From CAZRCG01 sp964598565 (lineage in GTDB: Bacteria; Bdellovibrionota; UBA2394), in assembly GCA_964598565.1 (NCBI GenBank), contig CAZRCG010000010.1:26428-90427 (forward strand): DNA of 64,000 nucleotides, read 5' to 3'. The notes beneath the pieces were generated by a model. That model saw only the letters and a list, made by a program, of their open reading frames with translations, did not search any database and was not told the DNA's origin. The position numbers were made by a program, and so were the translations under genes. Below are positions 1 to 7,743 of the stretch, piece by piece (positions within the stretch are counted from its first letter, which is position 1; every line of letters starts with the position of its first letter).

Positions 1-160
1 CGTCTTGTATATACGCGATACGGTCGATAGCTCGCCGAACTTGTGTTTCGCTGACCACAGCAGTTTGATTGGTAGATGTTTGACTATGAAGAACGTCGTC
101 GAAAAAACTAATCGACATGGCGAATGCGAATAGACATATCACGAGCAATCGTAGATTCAA
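1..160 (-). CDS. exported protein, N-terminal part only
   Basis: This gene runs off the left edge of the window, so only its first 53 codons are visible. It begins with a TTG codon at 160-158, chosen because GGAAGGGG lies six bases upstream (167-174 on the plus strand). An in-frame stop at 194-196 precedes it with no ATG in between. The start reads MNLRLLVICLFAFAMSISFF, a good Sec signal peptide with a basic end and a hydrophobic core, followed by a polar Ser/Thr/Gln-rich stretch. The protein is therefore probably exported. Nothing in the visible part identifies a family. It is transcribed divergently from the toxin-antitoxin pair to its right. Confidence 0.55.
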   Translation of the reverse strand, partial: MNLRLLVICLFAFAMSISFFDDVLHSQTSTNQTAVVSETQVRRAIDRIAYIQD

Positions 161-262
161 GAAAGACCCCTTCCAGGTACTTTTATAGCAATTTCAAAAG
201 TTTAGAGCGACAGAATTTTATTGAGAACCTAGAGTCGAATCGCACACGTCGGCTCCCCCTTC

Positions 263-291
263 TTGTCAAAGTAGCTACTGGGGGCTACAAT
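263..291 (+). promoter_or_regulatory. promoter of the toxin-antitoxin operon with palindromic operator-like site
   Basis: TTGTCA (263-268) and TACAAT (286-291) are separated by 17 bases, each matching the sigma-70 consensus at five of six positions. The spacer contains the palindrome GTAGCTAC (271-278) and the half-sites GTAGC/GCTAC overlap it, a plausible operator for autoregulation by the antitoxin. The antitoxin ATG begins eight bases after the -10 box (seven bases between) with no Shine-Dalgarno, so the transcript may be leaderless. Confidence 0.55.
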
Positions 292-298
292 CAAAAAT

Positions 299-598
299 AT
301 GGAAAAGGTTAGAAGCGTGGGAGTTAAAGAGCTTAAGAATAAATTAAGCGAATATTTAGCTCAGGTGCGCTTAGGAACCAGAATCCTTGTAACAGACCGT
401 AATGAGGTCATAGCGGAACTTCAAAGCGCTCATTTGCCTAGGCGCTCTATAGAAAAGGCTCTTCCACTTCTGCAATTGTGGGGTCACGAAGGCAAAGTGA
501 AACCCTCTCGACGCGCTCTGTCTAAACTCGGCGTTTCTCCGCTAAAGATCTCGAAAAGGTTATCTCATGATTTGATAAGAGAGACACGTGGCGACTGA
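299..598 (+). CDS. Phd/YefM (VapB-like) type II antitoxin
   Basis: A 99-residue protein whose first 45 residues have the Phd/YefM antitoxin pattern: a VGVKELKNKLSEYL-type helix, then a strand and turn (RILVTDRNEVIAEL) that normally dimerise and bind operator DNA. The basic C-terminal half, rich in Arg, Lys and Ser, is the part that would fold over and neutralise the toxin. Its stop overlaps the start of the PIN-domain gene by 11 bases, the usual arrangement for a translationally coupled toxin-antitoxin pair. The start ATG at 299 follows a strong promoter directly and lacks a ribosome binding site. Family assignment is from motif and context; the target operator is inferred. Confidence 0.8.
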   Translation: MEKVRSVGVKELKNKLSEYLAQVRLGTRILVTDRNEVIAELQSAHLPRRSIEKALPLLQLWGHEGKVKPSRRALSKLGVSPLKISKRLSHDLIRETRGD

Positions 599-1016
599 TA
601 TTCTCTATTTAGAAACCTCCGCTTGGTTGACTTGGTTGTTAGGGGAGCCTGAAAGCCTTCGTTTGCAGAAAATTTTGGACAAGGCGGCTGCGATTCTCAC
701 GTCTCGTCTCACCCTGATTGAGTGCGAGAGAGCTCTGATAGTGGCTGAAGAAAGTGATAGAATTAGTCCGGCGGACCGGATGAAGGCTTTAGGGGTGTGT
801 CACCAGAAGTCTTCAGAGTGGGTAATTATGGAAATTCATGAAGAGATAGCGCTTAGAGCGTCTCAAAGATTTCCCATTGAGCCGGTACGTTCGCTAGATG
901 CCATCCATTTGGCGACGGCCCTTCAATTTCTTCAAGCGGAGCCGACCCTGAAGGTCGTGTCACTTGATAAGCGAATTCTATTAAATTTGACCCCTCTTGG
1001 GTTGAAGAGTGTGTAG
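588..1016 (+). CDS. PIN-domain (VapC-like) ribonuclease toxin
   Basis: A 142-residue PIN-domain protein, expected to be a metal-dependent RNase held inactive by the upstream antitoxin. The acidic residues of the PIN active site can be aligned: E9 in ILYLETSAW, E45 in TLIECERAL, D104 in RSLDAIHLA and D127 in VVSLDKR. The first is normally Asp (LDTSA), so an Asp-to-Glu change sits in the metal site; this may lower activity but keeps a carboxylate. The start is GTG at 588, inside the antitoxin gene. The size is typical of VapC. No other gene follows on the same strand; the next gene converges from the right. Confidence 0.82.
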   Translation: MATDILYLETSAWLTWLLGEPESLRLQKILDKAAAILTSRLTLIECERALIVAEESDRISPADRMKALGVCHQKSSEWVIMEIHEEIALRASQRFPIEPVRSLDAIHLATALQFLQAEPTLKVVSLDKRILLNLTPLGLKSV

Positions 1017-1041
1017 GGAATCTAGCGTTCCCATCTCACCT

Positions 1042-1941
1042 TCAGGCTTTCGTGCGAATAAAACGTAGGCCTACCAAAATAAAGCCTGCGCCTACAAAGG
1101 CATTCCAAGGTGGAATCGACCCAAAAAAAAGAAAATCAAATAAAAGCGCCGTCACAGGCAGAAGATAGGCGATGGCGCCCGCTTTTACCGAGCCTATTCC
1201 CTTAATCAACTGAAAGTAGAGGTAGAATCCAATCGCACTAGGAACAAGGCCCAAATAGACGAGATAGAGTATCGCATCCAAATTGTTAGCGAGGGTCTCT
1301 GTCGAGACGAGAGGTTCGACGGTAAAGCTTATGAGCCCAATGAAGAGCGCGCTTACGAGGTGCTGATGCAAAGTCATGGTGAAGAGGGGGATATGATTTT
1401 GGCTGGTCAGAACTTTATGGCTGAGGACATTGCCGATGGCGTAGCAAACGGCCATCGCTAAAATGGCGAGGCCGCCGAGAAGCTCTTGGTCTTTGAGAGG
1501 CAGAGTCAAATCGTTGGCAAACACAAATATGATACCCAAAAAACCCAGAATTAATCCCACCACAAGTTCTCTTTCGAGGCGCTTGGCTCGAAGTGAGGAG
1601 ATGGCGACTTGAAACAGAGCCGTCCAGAGGGGGACGGTTCCATTGAGAAGACCAGCCAGTCCTGGTGCAATAAACTGCTCTCCCCAAAATAGAAAGGCAA
1701 AGGGCAGGCCAATCATGATGAAGCCTAATGGCCATATGCGCGCCATAGCCTGTCGACTAATGAGAAGAGATTCGCCGCGGTAGAGACAAATTAACGCCAG
1801 CGATAAAGACGCGAAGGCCAGTCGAACTGCGGCAGCAAAGATAGGCGGCAAAACTTCGACAATATGACGGATGACAATAAATGAAGCGCCCCAAATCAGA
1901 CTTAGGACAACAAAATAAAGGACGACCTTATTTTTTCTCAC
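1042..1941 (-). CDS. DMT-superfamily (EamA) transporter
   Basis: A 299-residue inner-membrane protein with about ten hydrophobic segments arranged as two EamA repeats (roughly residues 8-140 and 155-295). The first segment holds the family signature LSLIWGASFIVIR, and the second repeat ends GFILVGLRFIRTKA. EamA proteins export small metabolites such as amino acids, nucleosides or polyamines by proton exchange; the substrate here cannot be read from sequence. Translation begins at a GTG nine bases after the stop of the deoxyhypusine-synthase-like gene, so the two form an operon. That neighbour makes a polyamine or amine export role thinkable, but this is only inference. Confidence 0.85.
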   Translation of the reverse strand: MRKNKVVLYFVVLSLIWGASFIVIRHIVEVLPPIFAAAVRLAFASLSLALICLYRGESLLISRQAMARIWPLGFIMIGLPFAFLFWGEQFIAPGLAGLLNGTVPLWTALFQVAISSLRAKRLERELVVGLILGFLGIIFVFANDLTLPLKDQELLGGLAILAMAVCYAIGNVLSHKVLTSQNHIPLFTMTLHQHLVSALFIGLISFTVEPLVSTETLANNLDAILYLVYLGLVPSAIGFYLYFQLIKGIGSVKAGAIAYLLPVTALLFDFLFFGSIPPWNAFVGAGFILVGLRFIRTKA

Positions 1942-1950
1942 AATTTTTTC

Positions 1951-2925
1951 TCACCAGCCGAGAACGTAGGCGAAAATCAGAGGTGCGACAATGCTTGCAT
2001 CCGACTCAATCACAAACTTAGGCGTCGCAACCCCGAGCTTACCCCACGTGATTTTCTCATTGGGCACAGCTCCTGAATAAGATCCGTAGCTTGTGGTGGA
2101 ATCCGAAATTTGACAAAAATACGACCACAAGGGAATGGAGCGCTCCTGCAAATCTTGACTGATCATAGGCACCACGCAAATGGGAAAGTCTCCGGCAATA
2201 CCCCCTCCAATTTGAAAAAATCCGATACGAGTATTCGCCGATGTCTTTCGGTACCAATCGGCAAGCTTAATCATATAGTGAATGCCGCTTTTTATCGTGG
2301 TCACATGTTTGATTTCGCCTGTAATGCAGTGGCTGGCGAAAATATTACCTAGGGTAGAGTCTTCCCATCCGGGAACAAATAGAGGGAGGTTTTTCTCAGC
2401 AGCCGCCAGGAGCCATGAGTTCTTAGGATCAATTTGATACGAATCTTTCAAAACGCCACTCAATAAAATTTGGTAAATAAATTCGTGGGGCAGGTAGCTC
2501 TTTGCTTCATGGTCGGCCTTCTTCCATTCTTTCAACACAAATTGTTCGATGCGACGAATGGCTTCTTCTTCGGGAATGCAGGTATCTGTGACTCGATTGA
2601 GATGTCTCTCTAAAAGCTTTTCTTCATCGCTCGAGGTTAAATCTCGGTAATTAGGAATTCTCACGTAGTGTTCATGCGCCACCAAATTGAAGACGTCTTC
2701 TTCAAGATTGGCACCTGTACATGTGATAGCATGAACTTTTCCCTGTCGAATCATTTCAGCGAGGGAAATGCCTAGCTCCGCCGTACTCATAGCACCCGCC
2801 ATCGTGACGAACATTTGGCCGCCAGAATCAACTAAGCTCTTGTAGGCCTCTGCTGCATCCACCAGCGTAGCCGCGTTGAAATGTCGAAAATGGGTGGTGA
2901 TGAAATCGCTAATAGGTTTGGCCAT
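1951..2925 (-). CDS. deoxyhypusine synthase-like protein
   Basis: A 324-residue protein of the deoxyhypusine synthase family. The family uses NAD and spermidine to transfer an aminobutyl group; in bacteria, relatives often make homospermidine instead, because bacteria have no eIF5A. Visible signatures are the NAD-site stretches FVTMAGAMSTAELGISLAEM and AITCTGANLEED, the FFQIGGGIAGDFPI block and the catalytic Lys region ITWGKLGV (K296), followed by ESDASIVAPL. The start at 2925 (MAKPISD) was chosen over an upstream in-frame start because homology begins here and the promoter at 2932-2960 would otherwise be coding. It heads an operon with the EamA transporter. An arginine decarboxylase gene lies elsewhere in the window. 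The exact product is unknown. Confidence 0.82.
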   Translation of the reverse strand: MAKPISDFITTHFRHFNAATLVDAAEAYKSLVDSGGQMFVTMAGAMSTAELGISLAEMIRQGKVHAITCTGANLEEDVFNLVAHEHYVRIPNYRDLTSSDEEKLLERHLNRVTDTCIPEEEAIRRIEQFVLKEWKKADHEAKSYLPHEFIYQILLSGVLKDSYQIDPKNSWLLAAAEKNLPLFVPGWEDSTLGNIFASHCITGEIKHVTTIKSGIHYMIKLADWYRKTSANTRIGFFQIGGGIAGDFPICVVPMISQDLQERSIPLWSYFCQISDSTTSYGSYSGAVPNEKITWGKLGVATPKFVIESDASIVAPLIFAYVLGW

Positions 2926-2931
2926 GGCGCA

Positions 2932-2960
2932 AGCATAGAAAGTGATGGCGCAACGCACAA
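2932..2960 (-). promoter_or_regulatory. promoter of the deoxyhypusine synthase-like operon
   Basis: On the minus strand TTGTGC (2960-2955), a 17-base spacer and TATGCT (2937-2932) precede the ATG at 2925 by six bases. There is no Shine-Dalgarno sequence, so the mRNA is probably leaderless. The -35 match is only moderate. Confidence 0.35.
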
Positions 2961-3007
2961 GCAGAAAACGATTTAGTGATAGAGGCCATCTCATGCCACA
3001 ATGATCC

Positions 3008-3850
3008 ATGGCCCAAAAGAGCCTCATGGTCGAAGCCCTCGAAGCAATGGAGACAACGCGATCCTCGATGGCGTTTATGGAGGCGCTACGAATTTTAAAA
3101 TCGCCCAAGAGTAATGCTGAGACCGTGGCCAAGGCGATTGAGTTTGATCCTAAGTTAACGAGTCATCTTTTGCGTGAAGTGAATTCGCCGTTTTATGCTC
3201 TCACCAATAAGGTCGAAAAACTGGATCATGCTATTTCTTTGCTTGGGTTTGATCGCATTGAAGAGGTATTGAATAAGGCTGCCGAAAGTCAAATGTTTGA
3301 GCACTCGGACAAGTCTTACCGTGATATGTTAGCCTTTAGACGCCACGGCGCCGCGGTGGCCTGCATTGCCGAGAAGTTGGCCGAAGAACTTAAACTCGAT
3401 AAGCCAGAAGAATTTTTTGAAGCCGGCATGATGCACGATATTGGCAAATATTTGTATCTTACCAAGTTCACCAAAGACTTCGATAAGTTGGTGCGGGAAG
3501 TTCGAGAAACGGGCGAGCCCATGTACAAAGTCGAGCGCAAGTATTTGGGCACTGACCACGCCGAACTCGGCGAACTGATGGCTGAAGCTTGGGGACTTAG
3601 CGATACGGTGCGAGCCGCCGTACGCTATCACCACGAGATCTCCGACAAAGAGCGCGATCGATTAACGACCCGAGAAGCGATGATCGTCGAGCTGGTATCG
3701 TATGCCAATTTGTTGTCTCACTCGAATCGATTCGGAGGCCCAAGGGAGGCTCCTGAGCCACCCGCCATTTTGACTCACGATGATGTGAGCCGCTGTATCA
3801 CTCTGGCTCAGAGTCGCTTTGAAGAGGTTTCTCGAGAGCTCGATTTGTAG
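3008..3850 (+). CDS. HDOD domain signalling protein
   Basis: A 280-residue cytoplasmic protein made almost entirely of an HDOD domain, a relative of HD-GYP phosphohydrolases used in signalling. The N-terminal part (SMAFMEALRILKSP, VAKAIEFDPKLTSHLLREVNS) is the HDOD signature. Unlike many HDOD proteins, the metal-binding HD residues look largely intact: H113, H143-D144 in MMHDIGKYL, TDHAELG and RYHHE. It may therefore retain phosphohydrolase activity rather than act only as a scaffold. It is divergent from the deoxyhypusine-synthase-like gene, with an 82-base gap. No clear Shine-Dalgarno is visible before ATG 3008; an internal ATG at residue 7 is possible. Partners are unknown. Confidence 0.85.
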   Translation: MAQKSLMVEALEAMETTRSSMAFMEALRILKSPKSNAETVAKAIEFDPKLTSHLLREVNSPFYALTNKVEKLDHAISLLGFDRIEEVLNKAAESQMFEHSDKSYRDMLAFRRHGAAVACIAEKLAEELKLDKPEEFFEAGMMHDIGKYLYLTKFTKDFDKLVREVRETGEPMYKVERKYLGTDHAELGELMAEAWGLSDTVRAAVRYHHEISDKERDRLTTREAMIVELVSYANLLSHSNRFGGPREAPEPPAILTHDDVSRCITLAQSRFEEVSRELDL

Positions 3851-3924
3851 GGGTTCTTTGATATCTTGAGAGGCATCAGGCAGTTCCTAAAGATCAGATC
3901 TCTTTTTGAAGTTTTACTACGACA

Positions 3925-3952
3925 TTGACTTTTTACCTTGGGCGCGAACAAT
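3925..3952 (+). promoter_or_regulatory. promoter of the aconitase gene
   Basis: TTGACT (3925-3930) and AACAAT (3947-3952) are separated by 16 bases, and the aconitase ATG follows after only five bases. No ribosome binding site is present, which fits a leaderless message. Confidence 0.4.
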
Positions 3953-3957
3953 GAATT

Positions 3958-6237
3958 ATGACGAGCGCATCCAGCCCCGATACCACAGCAGATCTTGTTC
4001 AAAAGACTTTCGAGAAACTTCAAAAGAATATCCCCGTGCTGCGAAAGCGATTGAACCGAGCACTGACCCTTTCGGAGAAACTCTTATTGGGGCATTTAGA
4101 AGATCCCGAAAATCAAGCTCTATCGCGAGGAGAGGCCACGCTTCGTCTCCGACCCGATCGAGTGGCGATGCAAGATGCCACGGCTCAGATGGCCATTCTT
4201 CAGTTCATGCAGTCGGGCATAGAACGCGTTCTGGTGCCATCGAGTGTTCACTGTGATCATCTGATACAAGCGCATAAGGGCTCCTCAGCGGACACTGCAA
4301 CAGCCGTAACAACCAATAAAGAAGTTTACGATTTTTTGGCATCGGCTTCGAGTAAGTATGGCATTGGATTTTGGGGTCCAGGGGCCGGAATTATTCATCA
4401 GGTCGTTCTTGAAAAATATGGTTTTCCTGGAGCGCTCATTATTGGAACCGACTCCCATACCCCGAACGGCGGAGGTCTAGGCATGTTGGCGATTGGCGTC
4501 GGAGGGGCTGACGCTTCTGAGACAATGGCAGGCCTACCTTGGGAAGTTTTGCATCCCAAGGTTATTGGAATAAAACTTACGGGCAAATTAAATGGATGGA
4601 CCTCGCCGAAGGATATCATTCTGAAGGTCTGTGAACTATTGACCGTGAAAGGCGGTACCAACGCGATTGTGGAATATTTTGGGCCGGGGGCCGAAAGTAT
4701 TTCGTGCACTGGCAAAGGGACGATCTGCAATATGGGCGCCGAACATGGTGCAACGACCAGCGTATTTCCGTTTGATGCCTCGATGGATCGTTATCTGAGA
4801 GCTACCGAGCGCGCCGCCATTGCAGACCTTGCGGCTCGTTACAGCGACTTGCTGAAGAATGATCCCGATGTCGATCAAAATCCTGAGGCGTACTACGACA
4901 AGGTATTAGAAATTGATTTAAGTTCCTTAGAGCCCCATATTTGCGGGCCTCATACGCCTGACTTAGCGCGGCCCATTTCGAAAATGAAAGATGATGTGCA
5001 GAGCCATAAATACCCCGACGATCTCAAGGCTGGCCTCATTGGGAGTTGTACCAATTCGTCGTATGAAGATATCGAACGAGTGATGCATGTGGCTCGACAA
5101 GCCTTAGCGGCTGGCATTAAGTCGTCGGTTCCGTTGCTCATCACGCCGGGTTCTGAGCAGGTTTTCGAAACCATTAAACGAGACGGCTTTATGTCGGTAT
5201 TTGAAGAGATCGGCGCGACCGTTTTGGCGAATGCCTGTGGGCCTTGTATTGGCCAATGGAAGCGCGACGATATTGCCAAGGGAGAGACCAATTCAATTAT
5301 CTCATCTTACAATCGAAATTTTCCGGCGCGTAACGATGGCAATGCTCAAACGCTCTCGTTCATTGCAAGCCCTGAGGTCGTGATGGCGCTGAGCCTAGCG
5401 GGCAAACTTTCGTTTAATCCGCTGACCGATGAACTGAACACTCAGGGTAAGTCGTTAAAGTTAGAGGGCCCTTCGGCGGCTCATGATATTCCTACCAAAG
5501 GCTTTGCCATTTCCTGGAAGGGCTACCAGGCCCCATCAGCATCGGGTGCAGGCGTATCTGTTGTGATTGATCCGAAGAGTGATCGCTTGGCTTTGTTACC
5601 ACCTTTTGAAGCTTGGAATGGTAAGGACTTTGTGGAGCTTCCTATTTTGCTCAAAGCGCTCGGAAAATGTACCACCGATCATATTTCACCCGCCGGCCCC
5701 TGGCTTCGCTTTCGAGGCCATCTCGACCGAATTAGCGACAATATGTTTTTAGGGGCGGTGAATGCCTTTACCAAAGAGGTCGGCAAGGGAACCAACGTGG
5801 TCGGTGGAGACAAGGGTCAGCCGTTTTCAGTTACGGCACGCGATTACAAATCGAGGGGAATTCGTTGGGCTGTCATTGGAGATGAGAATTATGGGGAAGG
5901 TAGTTCTCGGGAGCATGCTGCGATGGAACCTCGATATCTAGGATGTGCCTTTGTCATTGCTCGCAGTTTTGCTCGCATTCATGAAACCAATCTTAAGAAA
6001 CAGGGGCTCCTGCCACTGATGTTTGAGGACCCTCAGTTTTATACTCAGATTGAGGAATTCGACCGAATTTCGTTGTCGGGGTTGGCTTCGCTGGCTCCCA
6101 AGTCGCTCGTTCAAGCGCAGCTCAAGAAACCTGATGGGAAGGTAGTGGATTTTAAGCTTAAGCACTCGATGACTGCCGAGCAAGTTCGTTGGTTTCAGGC
6201 GGGTTCTGCTCTGAATGCGGCTCGAGTGACGCTGTAA
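3958..6237 (+). CDS. acn: aconitate hydratase, mitochondrial type
   Basis: A 759-residue aconitase that interconverts citrate and isocitrate in the TCA cycle. Length and order of motifs match the mitochondrial (Aco2-like) class rather than the 890-residue AcnA/IRP class. The three cysteine ligands of the 4Fe-4S cluster are C364 in IGSCTNSSYED and C427/C430 in NACGPCIGQW. Substrate-site motifs IIGTDSHTPNGGGLGM and GDENYGEGSSREHAA are complete, as is DHISPAGPW at the start of the swivelling C-terminal domain. The start at 3958 follows a good promoter by five bases. A small membrane-protein gene follows three bases after the stop, so the two are likely cotranscribed. mdh and sdhCAB for the same cycle lie in this window but not adjacent. 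Confidence 0.95.
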   Translation: MTSASSPDTTADLVQKTFEKLQKNIPVLRKRLNRALTLSEKLLLGHLEDPENQALSRGEATLRLRPDRVAMQDATAQMAILQFMQSGIERVLVPSSVHCDHLIQAHKGSSADTATAVTTNKEVYDFLASASSKYGIGFWGPGAGIIHQVVLEKYGFPGALIIGTDSHTPNGGGLGMLAIGVGGADASETMAGLPWEVLHPKVIGIKLTGKLNGWTSPKDIILKVCELLTVKGGTNAIVEYFGPGAESISCTGKGTICNMGAEHGATTSVFPFDASMDRYLRATERAAIADLAARYSDLLKNDPDVDQNPEAYYDKVLEIDLSSLEPHICGPHTPDLARPISKMKDDVQSHKYPDDLKAGLIGSCTNSSYEDIERVMHVARQALAAGIKSSVPLLITPGSEQVFETIKRDGFMSVFEEIGATVLANACGPCIGQWKRDDIAKGETNSIISSYNRNFPARNDGNAQTLSFIASPEVVMALSLAGKLSFNPLTDELNTQGKSLKLEGPSAAHDIPTKGFAISWKGYQAPSASGAGVSVVIDPKSDRLALLPPFEAWNGKDFVELPILLKALGKCTTDHISPAGPWLRFRGHLDRISDNMFLGAVNAFTKEVGKGTNVVGGDKGQPFSVTARDYKSRGIRWAVIGDENYGEGSSREHAAMEPRYLGCAFVIARSFARIHETNLKKQGLLPLMFEDPQFYTQIEEFDRISLSGLASLAPKSLVQAQLKKPDGKVVDFKLKHSMTAEQVRWFQAGSALNAARVTL

Positions 6238-6240
6238 GAG

Positions 6241-6921
6241 ATGAGCTCGACTGCCTTGCCAGAGAGGACTTTACCCGATCGTCGCAAGATGCTGGAGGAT
6301 GTTCGTAGTCTTGAGAGATCCAAAAAGGTCATTGCTCAGGGGGTTCCTGAGTTTAAATTGAAACTCGTCAGTTCGTATTCTCTGGGCGCCGGGCTCTTTG
6401 CCTGTCTGGTGATTTTTTGGTGGTGGAGAATGCGGCTGAAGAAACGTCGATTCCAAGAGGAGTCTCTCGATTTTTCGAGTCGTGCTTCTGAAGGTCTGAC
6501 AAAGTCGCGTGCCAGCCAGGGAAGTCGATCTCGGTCAAGCTTGCAGGGTGGTTGGCAGGATTCGACAGACAACCACGATGACCTTTCATCAAGCGCTAAA
6601 GATCGACCTGTCGAAGCTCTTAAAGATCTAAACCCGGAGCAGAAAGCTCTTTTACGTGAGCGAAGCGATCAGGTTTTTTCGGGTGTGAGCATGATTCAAG
6701 ATGTTGAGGTGCTAAAGCGAAATAAGGCTCTCGAGCTGCAGGAATCAAGCTCTGTGGGCGATAGTGATGACGTCTCTTCGGTCGACAAAGTATTATTTGA
6801 ATCAGAGCTGTCTCCCGTGGTTGAGGAGCACGCGAGCGATGGACATTTTTCGAAGCTTTCGCTGTCGGGCGACTTTCTCTTTGACGAGGATGACCATAAG
6901 AAAAATAGCGATGATGGCTAG
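6241..6921 (+). CDS. single-pass membrane protein of unknown function
   Basis: A 226-residue protein I do not recognise. Residues about 45-66 (SSYSLGAGLFACLVIFWWWR) form one transmembrane helix bordered by basic residues (MRLKKRR), so the long C-terminal part probably stays in the cytoplasm by the positive-inside rule. That C-terminal part is Ser/Asp/Glu-rich, low in hydrophobic residues and probably disordered, with short stretches such as PEQKALLRERSDQVFSGVSM that could be helical. It begins three bases after the aconitase stop, so it is probably cotranscribed, but no functional link is evident. An inverted repeat (CTAGTC/GACTAG) overlaps its stop codon. Confidence 0.6.
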   Translation: MSSTALPERTLPDRRKMLEDVRSLERSKKVIAQGVPEFKLKLVSSYSLGAGLFACLVIFWWWRMRLKKRRFQEESLDFSSRASEGLTKSRASQGSRSRSSLQGGWQDSTDNHDDLSSSAKDRPVEALKDLNPEQKALLRERSDQVFSGVSMIQDVEVLKRNKALELQESSSVGDSDDVSSVDKVLFESELSPVVEEHASDGHFSKLSLSGDFLFDEDDHKKNSDDG

Positions 6922-6988
6922 TCTGACAAACGACTAGGATGACTCCAGTCTGAGCCGCCTTACGACGAAGTATTACGATTTATTCGGG

Positions 6989-7657
6989 TTAAGGCACCAA
7001 ATTGGTGAACTCAATGGTCATCGAATTTTTTAAACGAGGAGCCTGGCCATTGGTTTCTTGAGTGCCGAGCCCGCGTTCAAGGTGGGTATTCAGGGTATGT
7101 CCTGGGGGAGGATCTGAAGGGCCTTGGGCAGGGGCCAACATGGCATAACTAGCCTCAGCGCCGAATATTCTTCCCAGTATATTCCACAGTCGATCGCCGT
7201 CTAAATCGGCGAATACGGCTGCGAAAGCGTAGTCGGTATCAGGCCAGGTTGCAAAGGTCACATGGTTGGGCGTCGTGCAAGCGCCCTCATCCCACATGCC
7301 AAAGCCGTAAACCTCGAATGAAAAATAAGTCGGTCCGGATACATAAAAACCCAGAGTTGAATAGTTCGCGTTTGTAACAAAGGGCTTTTTGAGTGGGGAG
7401 GGGAAATCAGGACTGCGTGCTGCCAGTAAATAACAGGCGTTCAATGGGTCGCCATTGGCCGCGGTGCGAGGGCGCAGAAAAAACTCAATTTCCCGCCGTG
7501 TGAGATCGTTTAAAAGCAAGACTGCCTCAGCCATTTTGCTTCGCTGCGTGTAAGCCATATAAGAGGGAAGGGCAATAGAGGCTATCACCCCCAATACCGC
7601 TATCACCATCATGAGCTCTAGAAGAGTAAAGCCTCTATCTTTTTGAAACAGTCGCAT
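6989..7657 (-). CDS. type IV pilin-like protein, large form
   Basis: A 222-residue pilin-like protein. From the ATG at 7657 the leader is MRLFQKDRG, cleaved by prepilin peptidase before F10; E14 is the conserved Glu5 of the mature protein, inside FTLLELMMVIAVLGVIASIALPS. The globular part is larger than a usual PilA and includes DLDGDRL, an EF-hand-like calcium motif, and two widely spaced Cys pairs. The protein at 13218-14006 shares the blocks EIEFFL-PR, a Cys-Leu/Phe-Leu stretch, YFSF/YFSY and DLDGD, so the two are paralogues flanking the S8 protease genes. A TATAAT box six bases upstream supports the 7657 start; TTG codons at 7690 and 7687 with GGGAG upstream would extend the leader. It may be a minor pilin or pseudopilin. 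Confidence 0.75.
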   Translation of the reverse strand: MRLFQKDRGFTLLELMMVIAVLGVIASIALPSYMAYTQRSKMAEAVLLLNDLTRREIEFFLRPRTAANGDPLNACYLLAARSPDFPSPLKKPFVTNANYSTLGFYVSGPTYFSFEVYGFGMWDEGACTTPNHVTFATWPDTDYAFAAVFADLDGDRLWNILGRIFGAEASYAMLAPAQGPSDPPPGHTLNTHLERGLGTQETNGQAPRLKNSMTIEFTNLVP

Positions 7658-7663
7658 CTGGCC

Positions 7664-7690
7664 ATTATAACAGACCCTTTGGTGCAACAA
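7664..7690 (-). promoter_or_regulatory. possible promoter of the pilin-like gene
   Basis: A perfect TATAAT (7669-7664, minus strand) ends six bases before ATG 7657, with TTGTTG (7690-7685) 15 bases further upstream. The short spacer weakens the case. If real, the transcript is leaderless and the longer TTG-initiated reading is wrong. Confidence 0.3.
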
Positions 7691-7743
7691 GCTCTCCCAT
7701 CAAAAAAAAACAATATTTACAGATGGTTCGCGGGCACAGCACC

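Noticed and set aside
124..312. 62-codon open frame on the plus strand before the antitoxin
   Set aside because: No ribosome site, runs through the promoter at 263-291 and overlaps the better supported exported-protein start on the other strand.
6918..6937. Inverted repeat CTAGTC/GACTAG at the end of the membrane-protein gene as a terminator
   Set aside because: Only six base pairs and no T run on either strand.
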